The position numbers were made by a program, and so were the translations under genes. From Ichthyophonus hoferi (Eukaryota; Opisthokonta; Ichthyosporea; Ichthyophonida; Ichthyophonidae), in assembly GCA_002751075.1 (NCBI GenBank), contig NAOQ01000006.1, positions 324,149 to 385,486 on the forward strand: a stretch of 61,338 nt of DNA, written 5' to 3'. The notes under the pieces were generated by a model. It was not told the DNA's origin. It did no database searches and was given only the letters and a program-made list of their open reading frames with translations. Shown piece after piece: positions 1 to 12,353 of this stretch (position 1 is its first letter; every line of letters begins with the position of its first letter).

Positions 1-399
1 CTATTGCAACCAAAACCATCTGGGAAAATACGCTCAAAATATTCAGACTAAAACGTTTATTTCAGTTCATTTCCGCCAGTTGGTTTAGGGATTAATAAAT
101 ATTAATGCACGTTAAATAGCTATCATCAACCATGTTCATATTAGTATACAAGCTTGAACCAAACAATGACCAAAAAGGGATATGAAATGAGAAAAGGAAA
201 AAGGAGAAATATAAAAATTCAGAACCAGTCGGTACATTTTTTTATTGCAGTTATATCAAAGTAAGAATTTCTTGCACAGTATAATGTTATTAGCCATCTA
301 CATGTAGCATTTAACATGAGTTTAAGAGTGTTTCTTGTATGTGCATATAAGTAGTTGTAGCTATGTGTGTAGGGACAAATAGGTGTGGATATGTGTATT

Positions 400-562
400 A
401 TTAATGAAATATATATATATATATGTAGGTATATATATATGTATGTATATATATATGCATGTATGGATGTACGTATATATGTATGTATGTATGCATGTAT
501 GTACGTGTGCACGTATATCTATATATAAGGGTGTTTGCGTATGAATGTATGTATATATACGT
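400..562. repeat. TA/TG-rich simple repeat next to TBC1D31 exon 3
   Basis: Runs of TATA and TATG, with scattered GTATGTATG units, fill this stretch. It lies in the intron downstream of TBC1D31 exon 3. The open frames across it encode only Tyr/Ile/His repeats and are not genes. Confidence 0.8.
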
Positions 563-581
563 ATATGATAGAGAAACATAC

Positions 582-1808
582 TATTCCACAGACACCAGAG
601 TGAACCCTGTGCAGTCCCTACAAAGACATAATCCCCTGTAGATGAACATGCCATGGATGTAGGAGATTGATTAACTTGATCCAAGACCTGCCAGCTACCT
701 TGTCGTGTTAATACTTCTACTATAGCGGTAGAAATACAGGTACAAAATAACTGGGTTTATCTACCAGATAGGTATATAGTTCTCACTCCCCTATATTCCC
801 CTCCTCTCCCACCCACACTTCTCTACCTCATCTCTTTCCTTTCTCATTCTATCCCAAGCCCTCGATGGTGTTGCCCCTCTCTCCCTTATCTATCACCAGG
901 CAATGATCCTAACCCTTTTGGTTCCTTCAACAGATAGATGCCTTATATTTTTTACTAAAAATAGGATGGTGCAAAAAATTCTTTTCAATAATGTATGTAT
1001 TTAAGGACAGAAAAGAACGAGATAGTGCAAGTAACTCGAACATACACATACATACAACATGGGAACCAATAAAAACATGCTAAAACAGGTAAGCTACAGT
1101 GCAACATATATGATATGGTTAAGAGTTCCTTTCCAAGTCCTCTGACAGCCTCATTAAGAAACAGAAAACCCCCCTTACAATATACGATACTAGTACTTAA
1201 GGTATAGTTTCAAAGCAAAAATAGAGATAATAATAGATGACCTATTATCCTCCAGATCAAAACAGTAGAGTTGACCAGTGGCGTCCAAAGCAAAGACCTT
1301 TGAAGCATGTTGACTATAGACCACAAAAGAAAACGGAACAGATATTGACCGAGTCTTTGCAGCTCGTGTCTGTGCAATCAAAAGCAACTTGCTATGCCCA
1401 AGAGGAAGGTCAGCTGCAATTATACAAATGTTCTTTGTAAAAATTGACAAGAAACTACTTTAAGTGCAGGTCTGTCGCTATTGGCCCTATCTTTCTAGCC
1501 TAGTAAAGTAATATATTAGCCATGTGACACAAAAGAAACCTATTGGGCTCTTACACAAGCATTAGGCTCCATAATCTAAAGACTAACCACAATCCTACAT
1601 TATATTTAATTATACCTCCCAACCTAAGCTTAAAAAACTTGCAGATGCATGACTTTTGAATAAGAAAAGATAAACTGATGCCAATATAGATAACTATATG
1701 AGTGTATGGGGGTGGATACTATTCCTACCCACTGGCTGTCGGCTTAGGCTGCTGTTTCCAAAGCTGACCTTTGGGTACAGCTCGACCTAGAGTAAGGATA
1801 GCAGCCAT
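582..1808 (-). CDS. TBC1D31: TBC1D31-like WD40/TBC protein, 5' exons only (partial)
   Basis: Three phase-compatible exons on the minus strand: 1808-1729 (start codon at 1808), 1391-1242 and 694-582. Each has GT donors and AG acceptors, and the last donor starts GTATGT. They give 100 complete codons. The N-terminus has the stretch VPKGQLWKQQPKPTASG, which resembles ESGKIWHRKPSPATRDG at the start of vertebrate TBC1D31 (WDR67). It is followed by WD40-type strands: QLYCFDLEDN compares with human NIYVFDLHGN, with the same spacing. The known protein has N-terminal WD repeats, a TBC domain and coiled coils, and sits at centriolar satellites. Only part of the first WD repeats is present, and the rest would lie beyond the left edge. 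Another WD40 protein remains possible, since the match covers only about 100 residues. Confidence 0.6.
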
Positions 1809-3540
1809 AGCTTAGGGCAGGGCAGGCACCAAGCAACTAGTAATAGTAAGAGGTAAGTATATAACAATCTATGTAAATTGTTATTAATTGTTATATTGTC
1901 AATTGTTATTAATTGTTATAATGTTATTGCATTATTATTATTACATTATTATTATGTTATTATTATATTATGTATTTTTCACCACAGTGTAAGTGTTATT
2001 ATAAACAATATATGGGGGTCAGGTCCTATTGGCTCATATAGTTTAACGTTGATTGGTTGTTTTGATCCTATAGATTTCTTATTGGTTATGACTGAAGATG
2101 CGCGGGAAAATAAAAATACAAGGTTTAATATAATAGTATAATAGTATAATAGAATTATAATGTAGTAGTATCATAATATAATAATATAATAGTTAATAGC
2201 ATAACAATATAATGGCATAGTAATATAGTAGTATAATTGTATAATAATGTAACATAGCATCTAAAGGGTTATATGATAATATGATAAAATGCTATTGGCT
2301 CTCATGGTATAATATTACTACGTTAGATTACTTTGAGAAGGTGGGAACTTTACAAGAGCAGGCAAAACTAATATTGTGCTTGGTTACATTGGTACAATGC
2401 CAGCCAATAAATAAGCATTAATATAGCAATAAAATGAATATAATTCTAGGACAGAAACACGTTCAAGTAGGATATGTCAAGGATTAGTCAATGATATCCG
2501 ACTTAAATATTTGCCAGTCTTAGATGTGGTTTTTGCTTTGGAATATAGACACAATAGCAATCCAGCACTGTAAAAAAATAACAACTTATTAATATAGCTT
2601 TGCTTTATAAAACATGTGGTGTATTCTTGGTAGTTACAACTGGGCTGAACTGCTGAAAGCAAAGAAAATTATACTCAGTCAATTTATTGGAATTCTTATA
2701 TTTATAATTTCTCTCCGGTAGAAATTTGCCTAAACCTAATTTTTGCGTACTTTTTGGTTGTAACCTACAGTATTCGTGTTCTATAGCCTTTTAATAATAT
2801 TAAAGAATGACATTTTCAATAATAAAGCATTGTAAATGAGTTTGACTAGACTTTTCTTGGTCAGGATGCAAGATAATATCATTTATATACAATACTATTA
2901 TTATTACTACTATCCCTAAATTTTCAATGCATTGTCAATAAAACAAAAAGGGCAGAAACTAACCCAAAATGGACAAAAGTAGTTTGACGATATGATTACT
3001 ATAAATTAACTTCCACTCTATACATAATCACTCTGCCAAAATTACATAAAATGTGAGGAAAGGTATACGTTCTTGACATGTTCAGCAACAATGATAGGTA
3101 AACCTTGCCGTGTCAATTATACTTATTTTTTATAATTGATTGGCTTTGATATTCATAGATATGACAATTCAACTTTTGATTATTATTTCCTGTCATACTG
3201 GAAGGCGTTGCACACTGGCATTGACACTCGCACAATTGGCCAACATTATAATTGATATTGTAGATACTGCACCGCTAATAGTAAAATAATGAATGAATAG
3301 TATTGTTGTTAATATCTGCGCCAAAACAATCTAGATATAAGGCAAGCATCATTTCAATTTCAAGATATCCTATATATCCCTAGCTATTATATTTGTGAAT
3401 ATGCATTGAAGCAATGACACGGAAGAGCGGCATGATTTTAAACATGGAATATTGGTCTATATAATATACTCCAGTGGCCTCATATTATCACAAGGTCTCT
3501 TAATTCAGTAGTATCATAAATTTACATAGTAGATGTTAAA
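1809..3540. other. Intergenic, AT-rich; includes TAATA minisatellite
   Basis: This is the region upstream of TBC1D31. Between about 1875 and 2260 it is built of degenerate TTATTA and ATAATAGT units. The remainder shows no exon that can be supported. Several CCAAT or ATTGG pentamers occur near 2030-2300, which could include promoter elements, but no TATA box or start site can be assigned. Confidence 0.5.
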
Positions 3541-3544
3541 GTAG

Positions 3545-4170
3545 GAATATTTAATTAATTTAGGTATTTATTTATATGGCTATAATCATTTAATATTATT
3601 AGCGATTTCCGGGTTCTATGTATAATATATACAATAGATATTTATGATAGGTGATAAGATAGGGTTGCTATATTTTATTACTCTTACAGCTGTGTATTCG
3701 TTTTTCATGTGTAGTTCTTATAAACATGGCGGTTATTCCAAATAAATTAATCCGAGGAAGAGGATATTGCGTAGTACAAATCATTGTTGATGCTAGGCGC
3801 ATTCCAACGCCTCCTAGAAAAAAAAGAGTACACCCACCACATCTGCGGCTGCAGGCCAGCTACATCTTTACTGCACGTGATGTGCCAAACCATAATTATT
3901 GGTACGTCTGTAGCCTGAGAAAATGGATAGTGCAATCTATTGGTGTTAATTGGCAATTCAAAATGATCTATCAAAATTGAACCCACCAAAGGTAGAGGTC
4001 CTGCGACGATATAATATTTTGTTTTGAGTCTAGATAAGATAAATCATTGATTAAGATACGTCTAAACACCTCTTAATTTGGTATTTCCCCCCTTTCTAAA
4101 CAAATACGGTTTGCAGGAATGCGTCTGTCTCTACTTATTATTCCCAATGGTAGACAATAGTTGTACCATA
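3545..4170 (+). repeat. Dispersed repeat R1, copy A (split by a ~280-base insertion)
   Basis: Similar sequence occurs at about 30680-31110 and 31590-32070 in the same direction, and at about 5608-6215 reversed. Shared landmarks in order are a TTTAATTAATTTAGGTATTT-like block, GTAGCCTG, GTGCAATCTATTGGTGTTA, TGATCAAAATTGAA, GCAGAGGTCCTGC, a GTCTAGATAA-like block, and TTCTAAACGAATA. In copy A the first part (to about 3612) is separated from the rest (from about 3893) by unique sequence. The family looks like a non-autonomous mobile element. No terminal repeats or coding capacity were identified. Confidence 0.6.
3726..3980 (+). other. Small open frame inside the insertion in R1 copy A
   Basis: An 84-codon frame begins ATGGCGG, a favourable start context. 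Most of it lies in the unique insertion that splits repeat copy A. The first ~58 residues contain a basic PPRKKRVHPP stretch, which could be a nuclear-localisation-like patch. The last ~25 residues are translated from the repeat itself. No family is recognised. It may be chance or a fragment brought in by the insertion. Confidence 0.15.
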
Positions 4171-5119
4171 TATTACACAACCACTGTAGCAATACGGATA
4201 GCAACATATCTAATGAAATGTCATACTTCTCAAAGACAACAGGTTATCACCAATAGGACACATTTACAAGTGCTTGCAATAATGACATACCAATTCATGT
4301 TAAGCCTAAATTATAATTGACTATTTGGCAAAAACAAGAATGAAGTAAGATAAATTCGAGTATTCGTGCAATGGTTGAGGGCCATTCTTACAGTTTGTCC
4401 TGTCTTTATGTGCTCTTGTTGTCATACACGCTAGTATCGGCCTATGTTACGTGTTTTATAAAAGTATTGAGTGTGTGTACGTACAGATTATGGGTAGGTT
4501 AGAAACGTCGCACTACTGAGAGTATGGGTTTAGTTAATTAGTAGCAATGGCCTTTACGTTAGTCCATTATTTTAGCGGCGCGACACTTATTTTTAGATTT
4601 TTTTATCGCGGTTAACACTTTAACACTTCTATATTAACAATTATAGTGATTTGTCCGAAGTTTATCTAGGGTATTTCATTTTAATGCTTGTTTGGCAATA
4701 ATAAATATTAGAGAACCAATCTAGTTTTAAGTTAAGTGTTCGGGATAGTAACTGGTGCTCCGTACGCATTGGTTAAACCTCAAACTGGCTCATTGGAAAA
4801 ACTCGTATGATATATAAAATAAGAGGTGCTATGATGGCATATGAACATTCTCTTACAAAGTGAAAATAAGCTTCAAGTCCATTTGCTTAGCTTATTTTTT
4901 GGAACTATATTAAGTAACTGTTGACCAGTCATTTCAACCCCAACTGTATAACAAAATCTCTAGTCTGTATTAAGGACCGGAAATTCTCGACATACATAAA
5001 TGCTGTTTAAAACACATTAAAAATCTTCACATCTTATTATTAAGGTATGACTAAGACCCGAATGTCAAGTTTTCTGAAGACGACATTTTATTAAAGCACA
5101 GACTATTATTTATTATTTA
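4171..5119. other. Intergenic, nothing recognised
   Basis: AT-rich sequence following repeat copy A. An 80-codon plus-strand frame at 4078-4320 begins in the repeat and shows no exon signals or family resemblance. No RNA gene or regulatory element could be supported. Confidence 0.5.
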
Positions 5120-6920
5120 CTCCCATCACCAGTGCCTGCCTGGTCTATGAGTCTATGAGAATCGACAGGAAAATGAGAAATACATTTCCTTCCTACTCAG
5201 AAGTATCTACCACTTCTGACACCAATTTACCCAATGAGACTCCCCACTCTCAGCAGATATAAAATCTTGACTCTACCTCTATCTCTAAAAACCTATTTAT
5301 ATCGACAAACTCGGAAGACTTAACCTCTTTTGATCCACTTCATGACAGCTGCTCTGCAGCTAGCATGTATATTTTTGTTTTATTGACAACCTTACTTTCA
5401 ATCACCTAGGTTTTAGTTTTGAGGACATCCCTTGGTGCTAGTAGATTTATCCTGGTGATACCTTATGACATCACTGAATCATATTGGCCGATGTATTCTG
5501 ATCATTCTCTTCCCTTAAGTTCAAAGACACTCTTCGCTAAACTCTTCTTCCCTGTTCTATGCCATCCATCTATTACTTATGGCTAACCTTTCAATGTGTT
5601 AGGAATAATAAGTAGAGACAGAAGCGTTCCTGTAACTTATATTCGTTTAGAAGGAGAGATAAGCCCAAATTAAGGGGCGTTTTAACGTATCCCTTTCTGT
5701 GATATTACTAACGAGCCTGACTCATATTGTGAAATGATAATACCGGATCATTTATCTTACTAATGGGTCAGACTTAAATCTATGCGCGGTATCGGTACTT
5801 TCCCGGTTTCCAGAGATACTGGGATAACGGGATATAAAAGAGAAAGGGATACCAAATAAAAAAAGACAGTTTTTCTTTATAAACAGTCATTGATTATTTG
5901 AATTTCTTGGCCTCCAGTAGAACTAGTGTTTATTCGACTTTTATCATAGATATAAGTTGACACTTTCCGTACACGGAGTACAAATATGCTAAGACATTTT
6001 TATAAATAAATAAGTCGGCAGGACTTGTCTGAGACAGGATACCTAATCAGCGAGTTATCTTATCTAAACCCAAAACACGTGGTCTGAAATAGCTTATTAT
6101 ATAATTGCAGGACCTCCTCTACCATTGGCTAGTTTAATTTTGATGGATCATATTGGATTGCCATTTAGTACCGATGGATTGCACTAACTCTTTTTCCATG
6201 CGATATATACGTAATAATAATCGCTAATAATAGTAGTGTAGTTTTTTTCTTCTTTTTTTTTCAAGCAAACTGTGGGATCTTCTTCTTGTTGTGTACTCAA
6301 TTGTAGTAATTATAGGGTCAGTCTTGTTCTTTCCCCAAGGAGACATTGTCTTAGATCCCAATGTTAAGCCTTTAATTACAGTTTCTGTTAATAGGCACTC
6401 TGCAACTACTGCTAATACTTATTATACTTATACCTGAATACTTAAGAAAAGAAGCCCAAAGAACGCCGCTCCGCCTGCCGATCTCTCTCGTAGGGTTTTT
6501 CCTACTCTGGAAATTGAGGATAAGGGCACCACCACCACCATCCCCACCCCCACCACCACTACTGCTACCGTTTACAAAGGAATTGCATGCCCATTTTCAA
6601 ATGCTAAATGCACTTCAAAGCCTACTGTGGAACACTTCTGTTATAAAATAGAGCTTAGCAAGTGCAATCCTGGTCTCTATATTCTCCTTCGTTGGTCTTA
6701 CATCGCCGAATATAATCTTGTTTCTGGTATTATTACTTATCAACATTACAGCGACGCTATTATACCTATAAACTAACAGCCAATAACACTCCTACTGGAA
6801 TGTCAAGATCCCGCATTGGTCCCATCCAGTCCACTTGTTTTTGGACTGCTCATGTATACGAATTGTGGTCAAGAAACCTGTCTGACCAAACTATGCTAGT
6901 ACACCTTATGCTTTAGGCAA
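5120..6920 (+). pseudogene. Broken coding relic of unknown family, interrupted by repeat R1
   Basis: On the plus strand, two blocks (about 5120-5590 and 6290-6920) have clearly protein-like codon composition, in contrast to the AT-rich surroundings. The second includes a Thr/Pro-rich linker followed by a Cys-containing segment with residues such as GIACPFSNAKC. The reversed repeat R1 copy D sits between the blocks, so the relic predates that insertion. It is broken, with several breaks, and no start or family could be assigned. It could be a gene of an old mobile or virus-like element, or a dead host gene. It is treated here as a fossil. Confidence 0.35.
5608..6215 (-). repeat. Dispersed repeat R1, copy D (reversed, with an inner insertion)
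   Basis: This is the reverse complement of the R1 family. The 3' part (about 5608-5700) matches the block with TTCTAAACGAATATA and GTTAAAACGCC. The rest matches from about 5962 up to 6215, with GACAAGTCCTGC, GCCAATGGTAGAGG and GTGCAATCCATCGGTACT. Between these lies about 265 bases of unrelated sequence. GAAAG occurs at both junctions, as expected of a short target duplication. The copy sits inside the coding relic described for 5120-6920. Confidence 0.6.
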
Positions 6921-9649
6921 TTGTATCATGACAAGAAAGAAAAGGGATACTATCTTAGCTGGTCTTCAAAGTATTTAGAGGGGTTTGGGTATAAAGAAAC
7001 GCGCAATCTCACCAGGCCTAGCGGTTGAGTATGGTATTAAGTTTAAAACATTTATTTTCTTAATTTTTTTATCTTCATGATATAAATATCCATCCATATA
7101 GTGCTTGTATATCCATTGAAAAAAAGCAATTATTTTGACTCCCTTCCCAATTTGTTTTAGCTATCTTGTTAAATTCTTCATGCAAGTAATTTACCAGTAT
7201 AGTTTGAGTGTCTAGCAGATTGAGCGTGGATCTAGATAGCTATATTTGTCATAACGATGACAGCGTATGTTGTCCAAGCCCCCTATCATAGAGAAGACAC
7301 TTCTCTTACAATCGGAAAATAACATACAGTATACAATATTGAAACATGGGGTGTAGGGGTGACGGGCTAGATCGCTAGATGTTGGTAGGTGGCATTGATC
7401 ATCAGCCCATTACTAGGAAGTTAAAGTCGTAATACATTTAGTTCATAGAAGAAAAAGAATACTTTATGGATATAATAGTAGTAATAAGACATTTTAAATA
7501 TCGATAGTTGTAAATTCATTTGAAAAGATCACAGGAGGATCCAATAGGCTTCAGACAGAGTACTGGGGTTAAGCAATCGTGGTCGATAAATATAGTGTGA
7601 TAGATCACCACACGGACTATATTGTGTGAGATAAGTTAAGACAGCCATTCAAGATAGATCAATTGGTAGGATCGGAAAACACGCTAATGGAGATATGGAG
7701 ATAGATAATATTCAACTAGGAGCGCATCAGGTTTACATTCATTATTTGACCAAGCTTGATAATAGTAGCTATATCCAATATATATATATATATATACTTT
7801 GCTATATTGATGTCTCCAGATGGCCAAGTTTGATGACACGGAAGAATACCAAATTCTCAATCACACCCCCAAGACTCGTTTGGAATCTGATATTTCTATG
7901 TATACACGCATGAGCAAGTACCCAAACATAGATAAATAAATACCCTACATTATATGTACACATATCTGTTAATTTATGAGACTGAATAGAGAATACTCAC
8001 CTCGGAATGCTAATTTCCCAGTAATGTTTTTTTTTAAAATGCAAAAATAGAACGGCTCCTACTATGCTATATTCTAGATTCGAAAGCATGATACAATTGA
8101 ATTTCATTTGTCTGACACTCCCAATCCCCAATCTAAGAGTCTCAATGACTTGTCGTTTATTGACGACAATTAACAAATAGAGGTTGGTAATATCGATACT
8201 AGTTTGATTATCAGTATTTTTTTCATTGTCTTTTTTTATGAAAAAGACATTAAAAAAACCCTTTATTGCTTTTTAGTTTAACGAACTGTTTCAACTGGTG
8301 CAATTCAAAGCACCTCCTTGATATTTGAATATTGTTTTATGGTATAAACTTTCATATATATTGGACGCTTTTTAACCCTTTGTAAGCTGTGCCACTTATT
8401 GTTAAGAAATTGTCGGCCACTTCCCCAAAAAAAAATGAGAAAATATATAAACGGCAACAAAAAATATGATTAGCCTAAATGGATTATTGACATCCCTTTC
8501 CTGTCCAGGCATTGAAAATAAACGATGAAATTTAACCAATTATAGTTGCTGCAATAAAGCTACGGACGGATTGGACGATTAGAAATATATTATGTAACAT
8601 TGTCATTAAAATTTTAAGTTATTAATACATTGAGGACCAGTATAAAATCGTGAAGTCATTTTTAAAAAATAGAAGCAAAAAAATGTAACAAATAAAAAAA
8701 ATGAAAAGTTCAAAATCCCATTGTATGAATTGGACTTGTATTGTTAAAAGGCGCATACTAAGTCCTCTGTGTCACTTTTTATTAGTATTGCGTTAAGATG
8801 CTTTGTGCTACGTCGTTAGATTTTCTAATCCAATCAATTGAATTATCATTATTATTAAAAGGCTGAAAATTTAATTGATATTAGTGACTGAATACAAAGA
8901 GGTGCCTAAAATGGTAGCTTGCATTTCAAAATAGAATGATTCGATTTTTAAGATTTTTTCAAGTAAATAAATGGAGGAAATATAATAGTTAGATATTTTT
9001 ATTTGGGTAACTGGATAATTACATTAAAAAAAGCAATAGTGGGTTTGCAGCAAATTGCCAAGGCTGTGCTTCATGCGACATCATCGACATTATTAGTAAT
9101 TTACCGAACACAACCCCCTGAATCTGATACACTGCATCCAATAGCTGAGCGCTATAAAGCTGTATAAGTTTCTCACCTCAGTCCAATGACATTTATTGGT
9201 TTATTCCGAACTAAATGCTTAATTGGAATAATCGGATCCCAAGGTGGGACTAGGTATGGAAGGAGGTATGTGGATTATGGAATAGCGTGATTGTATCAAC
9301 GTAAAATATCATTAGTTAATGATATCGGGCACCTATTTATGTACCATCAGTGCTGGGTACAGTTATAGTTAATATTTCTTACTGGTAAATAGTTTGATAC
9401 TTATGCTTATTTTTTATGTTACTTTGATATTACAATAATAGAGCTTAATAGCTTATAGTTTTTTTTTGGTTTTACCTGTTTCCACCTACCTTTCTATTCT
9501 TTATAGCAATTAAATATGGGTACTTATGCAAGGAGAGAGCTCCAGGGACAGTTGTATTCTTCGCATTACTCTATTTTACACCCCAAAAGTATATTTAACT
9601 TTGAGTATTTAATTACACACTTTTTGTTGACCATGAGTTCTACAGGAGA
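6921..9649. other. Intergenic, AT-rich, no gene recognised
   Basis: No frame with convincing exon signals was found over this 2.7 kb. There is a short (TA)n run near 7780. The last few hundred bases lie directly upstream of the FFAT gene and should hold its promoter and 5' leader. A pyrimidine-rich tract ending in AG just before 9646 could instead be a splice acceptor for an unseen upstream exon. Confidence 0.5.
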
Positions 9650-12353
9650 ATGGGGGCAGCCGAGTCTTACATCGTGTACGAAGAAGAGCAGGAGGACCCT
9701 GCGTCCAAGGTGCCCGAAGATAGTTTTAATGATGCTAGCGAGAGTGAAAGGTCCGAGAACGATAGCGAATTTTATGATGCTGTTTCTATGCAGTCCGAGA
9801 GATCGGGCTCAAAAATAACTGCTACAAAATGTCCGATAACAAGTTCGGCTGTGGTCATTAATGATTTTAAATTCTTTGACAACAAAAGGAAGGTCGAATA
9901 TCTTAATGACGGTAATATTTATATTTTGTTTTTATCTGTGAATATTTTAAACAAAAATCCCCATCGTCTGATACTGGTCAACACCACTCTTTTTTCCTTT
10001 ATTTATTTTTGAATCATCCATAGTCACGTGTATGTATACCTAAGTGAGTTTTTTATATTCGAGATGGAGACAGCATCTATTTTCCATTTTATAATTTTTA
10101 GTTTCCTCAATTCCATCTTTAACACTTTTCTAGTAAACTCTCTTATGTTGTACACAGATTCTAAACTATTTGATTAATTATCATTTAATTTTTTTGCAAC
10201 ATCGTGTGCAAAGACAGGATTATATCAATAGTTGTCATATAATAACATCGTTGTGACAGAGTATTTTAAGAGTAACACTATTTTTTATTATTTTTTATTG
10301 TGCAGTTGTGACCGTGCGTTCTTTTTGTACATACCTCGATAAGTCACCTCGCCTATTCACTCCTTTGCTATATATAGACAATTCCTGTTATCATTCCACA
10401 CCAGCCTAGTAGCCCAGAGTTTTTGCCTTTTATATGCTGGATGATTGAACAAACATTCATATTCTTCTTCCTCTTTTGCCAAATGTTTTACTTTTATTTG
10501 TACAGTAGACAACGGTGCAATGTATTGTGTGTTTTTTGTGCTCTTGTGCTTATCTATGCATGTGGGTATCTCAGGCTGCGCTCTGTTCTCACTGTGCTGT
10601 CGGGTGGGCGATGTTCTCAACCCCGAGGAGAAAAAGCTTGTTGACCTCATGGTCAACCTAAGCCAGTACGAGAACGAAGAGGAGACTAACAATGTGCCGC
10701 ACTGCAACATCTATGATGATGCCGATGCCGCCCAGTACACCATCATTTTAACTAAGGTGTGGGCCTGGAGGGTTGTTAAGGGTGGAGGGCTTTTAGTCAA
10801 CAATGTTGCAACTGGCGTTCTCTCATTTATACTATACCATCCTCTTCACTTCTTTCCTCTAGTCTTCCAAATTGATTCTATGTACAGATTGTATGCCAGT
10901 TATATATGCCGTCCTTTAATTTTTCTCTGTATCTCTCCATTTTTCCATCTTTCCTCTTTCCTCACTTCTGCTCCATTTCTTCTTATGAATGTGGTTAACT
11001 AGTCCCTTTCTTTTCTTTTTTTTTTTTTCTTTTTTTTTTACTATCATTGTCTCCTTGAATACATACATTTTATTTACAATATCTATGATGTGTCATTGGT
11101 CAAAGTCTATGGTGTTGAACCATTGATTTAGCACTACACAATACGACACTTTCCCTAGTTGTAACTTATAGATATATATCTTTCTTGTATAGGTATCCTA
11201 CCTACTACCCGGTGTCAAACTGGACGAGCTCACCCCCGAATTAGTGGCTTCCACCGAGTACCAGACCAAATGTGTGCCAGGAGACCCATATGTGTGGCCT
11301 GATATGCCTAACAATAAGACCTTCCGTATCACTAAAACAATTGTACCTTGGATCTACAATATCACTATCCAGCTCACTGCCTCAGTGCTGGCTCCAGAGA
11401 AGCTGCCTCCTCTTACTCAGGTGAGTCCCTGGGAGGCGGTGATGTAGACATGGTCAGCTTGGTTGACTGGTTTTTTTGAGCATTATTTTATTATTGTCAC
11501 ATAAAGCCTTACACGATTCTCTAGTTGACCCGGTTGGGTTCTTGGTATTTCTGTCTCTTTCGTTATAGCATCTATATTATTGTAGTTTTTTCTTTTGCCC
11601 TGTTTTTTTCTTCTGTATATTCTGTTTCCATCTATTTGGTGTCTCTTTTTTTCTGTTTAATTCTGTTGCTTTACTCTTTTACTCTAAATAAAATTAAGAT
11701 TTCTTACCTACAATATTGATACACTCAGTAAATGAGTATTTAATTTGAAGCACATACACACCAGTGTAATATCCATCCCACGGCATTGTTATTCACCTAA
11801 CACAGTACATACAAACATGAGTACTCAATCTTTCTGCACCACTATTTTCTATTTCTGCACTATGCAAAAATATAGCTTTTTCACTAATAGCATCCTGTTT
11901 TTTTCTTTTCACATTTTGTGTAGTGCCATGCTATTAGTATGGCCTGAATTTGTTTATGCTCTGTATACGCTTCTACAGCCAAGATTATAAATATATGTTT
12001 TTTTTTTGTTATATAAGGGAATGGGAGCTAATGTGTATTTGATTCACTATCGAGATGGCTTCTAATAATACGTTTCACAGTTTGATGATTTACCTATTCA
12101 CAAAGCCATTTTGTTGGAGAGGACAAAGCGTAACCCAACTGTGGTGGACGCCACCCGTAAGGCTAAGAGCTTGTTGTGCTACACCGAGGTGGAGGGAGGT
12201 ATTCTCGTCACTCATGTGACAGCTATTCTCAACACATTTGTTCCCTCTTTCCTCACCTACTACATTGACAGCCTGGGTAATTTCGGCTGCAGAGAGAGTG
12301 CTGCCACTGCACGCCTCACTCGTCAGTTCCTCTTGGACAATCAAAAGAAATGA
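9650..12353 (+). CDS. FFAT-motif protein with possible lipid-binding C-terminal half
   Basis: Four phase-compatible exons: 9650-9911, 10575-10756, 11193-11420 and 12081-12353 (stop at 12351-12353), giving 314 residues. The N-terminus reads MGAAES, which fits an N-myristoylation signal (Gly2, Ser6). Residues 21-50 are acidic and contain E40-F-Y-D-A-V-S46, close to the FFAT consensus EFFDAxE that binds VAP proteins on the ER. The C-terminal half contains TEVEGGILVTHVTAI followed by an amphipathic tail, which recalls the end of START/VASt-type lipid-binding folds. That assignment is weak. Inference: a membrane-anchored protein bridging to the ER, possibly a lipid carrier. The start was chosen at 9650 because of the Met-Gly context. 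The acceptor-like AG at 9645 leaves open an upstream exon. No named family was recognised. Confidence 0.6.

Noticed and set aside
5687-5852. Apparent short inverted-repeat element with ends GTATCCCTTTCT / AGAAAGGGATAC
   Set aside because: The left arm corresponds to sequence already present in repeat R1 (GTGTCCCTTT in sister copies), so the arms probably pair by chance rather than mark a separate element.
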